DNA from: Rhodohalobacter barkolensis
GTDB taxonomy: Bacteria; Bacteroidota; Rhodothermia; Balneolales; Balneolaceae
Reading direction: 5' to 3'
Assembly (NCBI RefSeq): GCF_002834295.1
Contig: NZ_PISP01000001.1
Location: 1,302,001-1,366,000, forward strand
DNA length: 64,000 nt
Under the pieces are notes generated by a model. That model saw only the letters and a program-made list of their open reading frames with translations. It was not told the origin of the DNA and made no database searches. The translations under genes were made by a program, and so were the position numbers. How positions within the stretch are numbered: the first letter of the stretch is position 1; every line of letters begins with the position of its first letter. Below are positions 61,702 to 64,000 of the stretch, piece after piece.

Positions 61702-63849
61702 ATGAACGAAAGAACTGCAATTATGGGACGTATGTTTATGCTGCTGGGACTCCTGTTCCTGCTGCCTGCGGCCATTTTGCTGCAAATCTTTCGTGTAAAC
61801 ATGCTCGAAGCCGATGGGCTGAAAGAACTCTGGAATAAACAGGCTATAGACACTATTCCAATTTCTGCTCAGCGCGGGAATATTTTTGACACCAACGGTT
61901 CGCTTCTGGCAACAAACAGTGTGAATTATAAAGTTGCCGTAGACCCTCTAGCCCCTACTACAACCCGCGAGCATCTAAATAATATTGCCACCGTCTTAAG
62001 CCGTCATACCGGCAGGTCTGCAACTCATTATCAGAATGTGATTCGAAACTCCTCGAATCGATCCAGATATATTGTTTTGGAGCGAAGTATTCCTGTAAAC
62101 GCTTATGATGATTTAAAAGAGCTTGGTTATCGCAGTTTAATTCTTGAAGAGGAGTATCGAAGAAATTACAATTTCGAATCGCTGTCAGCCCATACACTCG
62201 GTTTTGTAAATCACAACGTTGATGGAATGTCCGGATTGGAAAACAGCTACAACAACCTTCTCAAGGGACGTGACGGACTTCAGCAAGTTCGGAAAGATCG
62301 TAGCAATCGAATCTTTGCATATGTTGGTGCACCCCAAAAATTACCGGAACAGGGAGTAAATCTTCATACCACAATTGATGCCTACATTCAGGCAATCACT
62401 GAAGAGGAGCTTGAATCCGGTATTAAACGGCATAGGGCAAATTACGGAACAGCAATTGTAATGGATCCCAAAACCGGTGCCATTAAAGCATTGGCAAACT
62501 ACCCTACGTTCGATCCAAATAACCCCTCATCCATCGATAGTGAAAATCGCAGAAATTATGCGGTTTCAGATATGATTGAGCCCGGGTCAACTTTCAAGCT
62601 TGTTACAGCTATTGCCGCTGTTGAACAGGGCGTTGTAGACTTTGAGGAAATATTTGAAACTCCTGAGAACGGCCAAAAGATAATTCATGGTCAGATGATG
62701 CGTGATCATGATCCTCTTGGCGACCTGGATTTTACCGGAGTTATTGCAAAGTCATCCAATATTGCAACATCAGAAATTGCAATGCGCCTGAAGCCTGAAA
62801 CCCTCTATCAATATGCCAGGAACATGGGTTTTGGAACTCCAACCAACATTGATCTTCCGAATGAAATGGATGGCAGACTCCAAAGACCCTATGAGTGGAG
62901 TCGTGTTACCCTGCCCTGGATGTCGATTGGTTACGAAGTGCAGGTCACTCCTATCCAAATGCTACAGGCCTATGGTGCCTTTGCCAATGGCGGCAGGATG
63001 ATGCGTCCGTATATAGTAGAAAAAATTACAGATGAATATGGCAATATCATTGAGGAAAAGCGTCCGAATATGGTTCGCCGAATCGCTAAGGAATCAACTA
63101 TCAACAAACTTACACCCGTTTTTGAAGAGGTTGTAACCGATTCGGGTACAGCCGGTTGGGCCAGCGTTGAAGGGTTACGAATTGCCGGTAAAACCGGAAC
63201 TGCTCAAAAATTAGTTGATGGCAGATATCAGGCAACATACCGAGCTTCATTTGCCGGGTTTTTTCCTGTTGAAGATCCAAAATATGTGATGTTTGTACTG
63301 CTTGATGAACCACTTTCCAGTATTTATGGCGGATACACCGCAGGATCTATTTTTAAAGAAATTGCCACTCGTATAGCAGGGTTGGATAATGAGATTCACA
63401 GAAACCTTTTAGAAGGAAACTTTGCAATAGCCGACAGTGTCGTGACACCAAAGATTGAAGGATTACATCGTAATGATGCACAGATGCTATTAGACAGTAA
63501 AAATCTGACCGCCAGCTTTACAGGATCGGGTGATTTTGTATTGGAGCAACAACCGGAACCCGGAGAAAGAATTACCGGAAACACTTCTCTGAATGTAAAG
63601 TTGGGAACTATGGAGTCCGATTCTATACCGGACGGCTATGCACTGATTCCAAACCTTCGCGACATGAGTATGAGGCAGGCCACAACTCTGCTTCTTTCAC
63701 GCGGTTTAGAGATTGAAATGATCGGGTCAGGAACTATTTATACACAATTCCCTCGTGCAGGAGACTTCATGAAAAAAGGAAGAACTGTCACTGTGCGTGG
63801 TAAGGCACGAGAAATGCAACAAGCAACGGTAGTAGCTGCAAACGAATGA
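61702..63849 (+). CDS. ftsI: Division-specific penicillin-binding protein (FtsI/PBP3) with PASTA domains
   Basis: 715 residues. One N-terminal TM (MFMLLGLLFLLPAAILLQ), a PBP dimerisation domain ('SAQRGNIFDTNGSLLATN'), then a transpeptidase domain with the three active-site motifs: Ser in 'IEPGSTFKLVTAIA', 'KSSNI', and 'GKTGTAQ'. Two PASTA domains close the protein (about 575-715: 'VVTPKIEGLHRNDAQMLLDSKNL' and 'ALIPNLRDMSMRQATTLLLSRG'). It crosslinks septal peptidoglycan. It overlaps the murE start (ATGA). Confidence 0.96.
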   Translation: MNERTAIMGRMFMLLGLLFLLPAAILLQIFRVNMLEADGLKELWNKQAIDTIPISAQRGNIFDTNGSLLATNSVNYKVAVDPLAPTTTREHLNNIATVLSRHTGRSATHYQNVIRNSSNRSRYIVLERSIPVNAYDDLKELGYRSLILEEEYRRNYNFESLSAHTLGFVNHNVDGMSGLENSYNNLLKGRDGLQQVRKDRSNRIFAYVGAPQKLPEQGVNLHTTIDAYIQAITEEELESGIKRHRANYGTAIVMDPKTGAIKALANYPTFDPNNPSSIDSENRRNYAVSDMIEPGSTFKLVTAIAAVEQGVVDFEEIFETPENGQKIIHGQMMRDHDPLGDLDFTGVIAKSSNIATSEIAMRLKPETLYQYARNMGFGTPTNIDLPNEMDGRLQRPYEWSRVTLPWMSIGYEVQVTPIQMLQAYGAFANGGRMMRPYIVEKITDEYGNIIEEKRPNMVRRIAKESTINKLTPVFEEVVTDSGTAGWASVEGLRIAGKTGTAQKLVDGRYQATYRASFAGFFPVEDPKYVMFVLLDEPLSSIYGGYTAGSIFKEIATRIAGLDNEIHRNLLEGNFAIADSVVTPKIEGLHRNDAQMLLDSKNLTASFTGSGDFVLEQQPEPGERITGNTSLNVKLGTMESDSIPDGYALIPNLRDMSMRQATTLLLSRGLEIEMIGSGTIYTQFPRAGDFMKKGRTVTVRGKAREMQQATVVAANE

Positions 63850-64000
63850 CTTTCGATGAACTCATAGCATTTTGTGATCCTATTTCAGTTCAGGGCAATG
63901 AGCCTGAGAAAATGGGTAAACTATGCCTTGATTCCAGAAAGGTTAACACCGGTGATATTTTTATAGCCATTGACGGTTCACAGGCAGACGGACATAGTTT
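63846..64000 (+). CDS. murE: UDP-N-acetylmuramoyl-peptide ligase MurE, N-terminal fragment (cut by window end)
   Basis: Starts at ATG 63846, four bases before the end of ftsI, and runs off the window. The 51 readable residues begin 'MTFDELIAFCDPIS' and contain 'LCLDSRKVNTGDIFIAIDG' then 'QADGHSF', the start of a Mur ligase N-terminal domain (MurE type, DSRxVxxGDxFxAxxG...DGH). Gene order after ftsI supports murE; murF cannot be excluded from this fragment. Confidence 0.85.
   Translation, partial: MTFDELIAFCDPISVQGNEPEKMGKLCLDSRKVNTGDIFIAIDGSQADGHS

Overview
The window looks like a chromosomal segment of a Gram-negative member of the Bacteroidota/Balneolota/Rhodothermota group, and Balneolaceae is my best guess. 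The sequence support is an outer-membrane beta-barrel receptor of the carboxypeptidase-regulatory-domain type, a 'NQNYPNPF' type IX secretion sorting domain on a secreted amidase, DUF4290 and DUF971 proteins, a curli (type VIII secretion) locus, promoters resembling TTG/TAnnTTTG, and occasional TTG/GTG starts. No rRNA, tRNA, CRISPR array, phage gene or intact transposase was seen. Most genes are housekeeping or envelope genes, and accessory DNA is mainly short dispersed palindromic repeats.

Layout. 0-6.2 kb: a secreted LolA-like protein, two small membrane proteins, an OmpR-type two-component system and a TonB-type outer-membrane receptor; matching 11-bp direct repeats precede both the regulator and the receptor. 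6.2-16.3 kb: DUF971 protein, a phosphofructokinase with pyrophosphate-type active-site residues, CoA-binding protein, FKBP isomerase, RlmL-like rRNA methyltransferase, O-methyltransferase, acyltransferase, malic enzyme, Gfo/Idh oxidoreductase and a coiled-coil lipoprotein. 16.4-26.9 kb: a degenerate M23 protein, META lipoprotein, orphan chemoreceptor, SCO1 protein, FAD oxidoreductase, T9SS-sorted amidase, M28 peptidase and 2-hydroxyacid dehydrogenase, separated by several repeat families. 27.0-33.4 kb, minus strand: a curli locus running csgE (fused to LysM), csgF, csgG (with a large C-terminal extension), two large curlin-repeat proteins, two smaller repeat proteins and a lipoprotein.

33.8-42.9 kb: glycosyltransferase, RNase D, DUF389 and DUF2892 membrane proteins, MtnA, a beta-propeller lipoprotein, a CBS-like enzyme, SpoIID-like protein and DUF4290 protein. 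43.0-47.8 kb: menF-menD-menH-menB, tightly overlapped (menaquinone; menC, menE and menA are not here). 47.8-48.2 kb: a tandem 182-bp palindrome-rich repeat between menB and mutL. 48.2-54.7 kb: mutL, a small membrane protein, NlpC/P60 lipoprotein, pdxJ, era and a CocE/X-Pro peptidase.

54.7-58.7 kb: metY-metX-hom (homoserine to homocysteine) behind a leader that combines a 22-codon Met/Cys-containing leader peptide, an attenuator with a mutually exclusive antiterminator, and then a SAM-I riboswitch with its own terminator. The attenuator appears to be the most novel regulatory device in the window. 58.8-64 kb: a secreted protein with an FFPGDH tandem repeat, then the start of the division/cell-wall cluster mraZ-rsmH-ftsL-ftsI-murE (murE cut by the window end), with three 10-bp GTGGG repeats at the mraZ promoter.

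The two most noteworthy systems are the remodelled curli secretion locus (LysM-CsgE fusion, extended CsgG, several unequal subunits separated by hairpins) and the two-tier attenuator plus riboswitch control of methionine synthesis. All calls come from reading the sequence; no database search was run.
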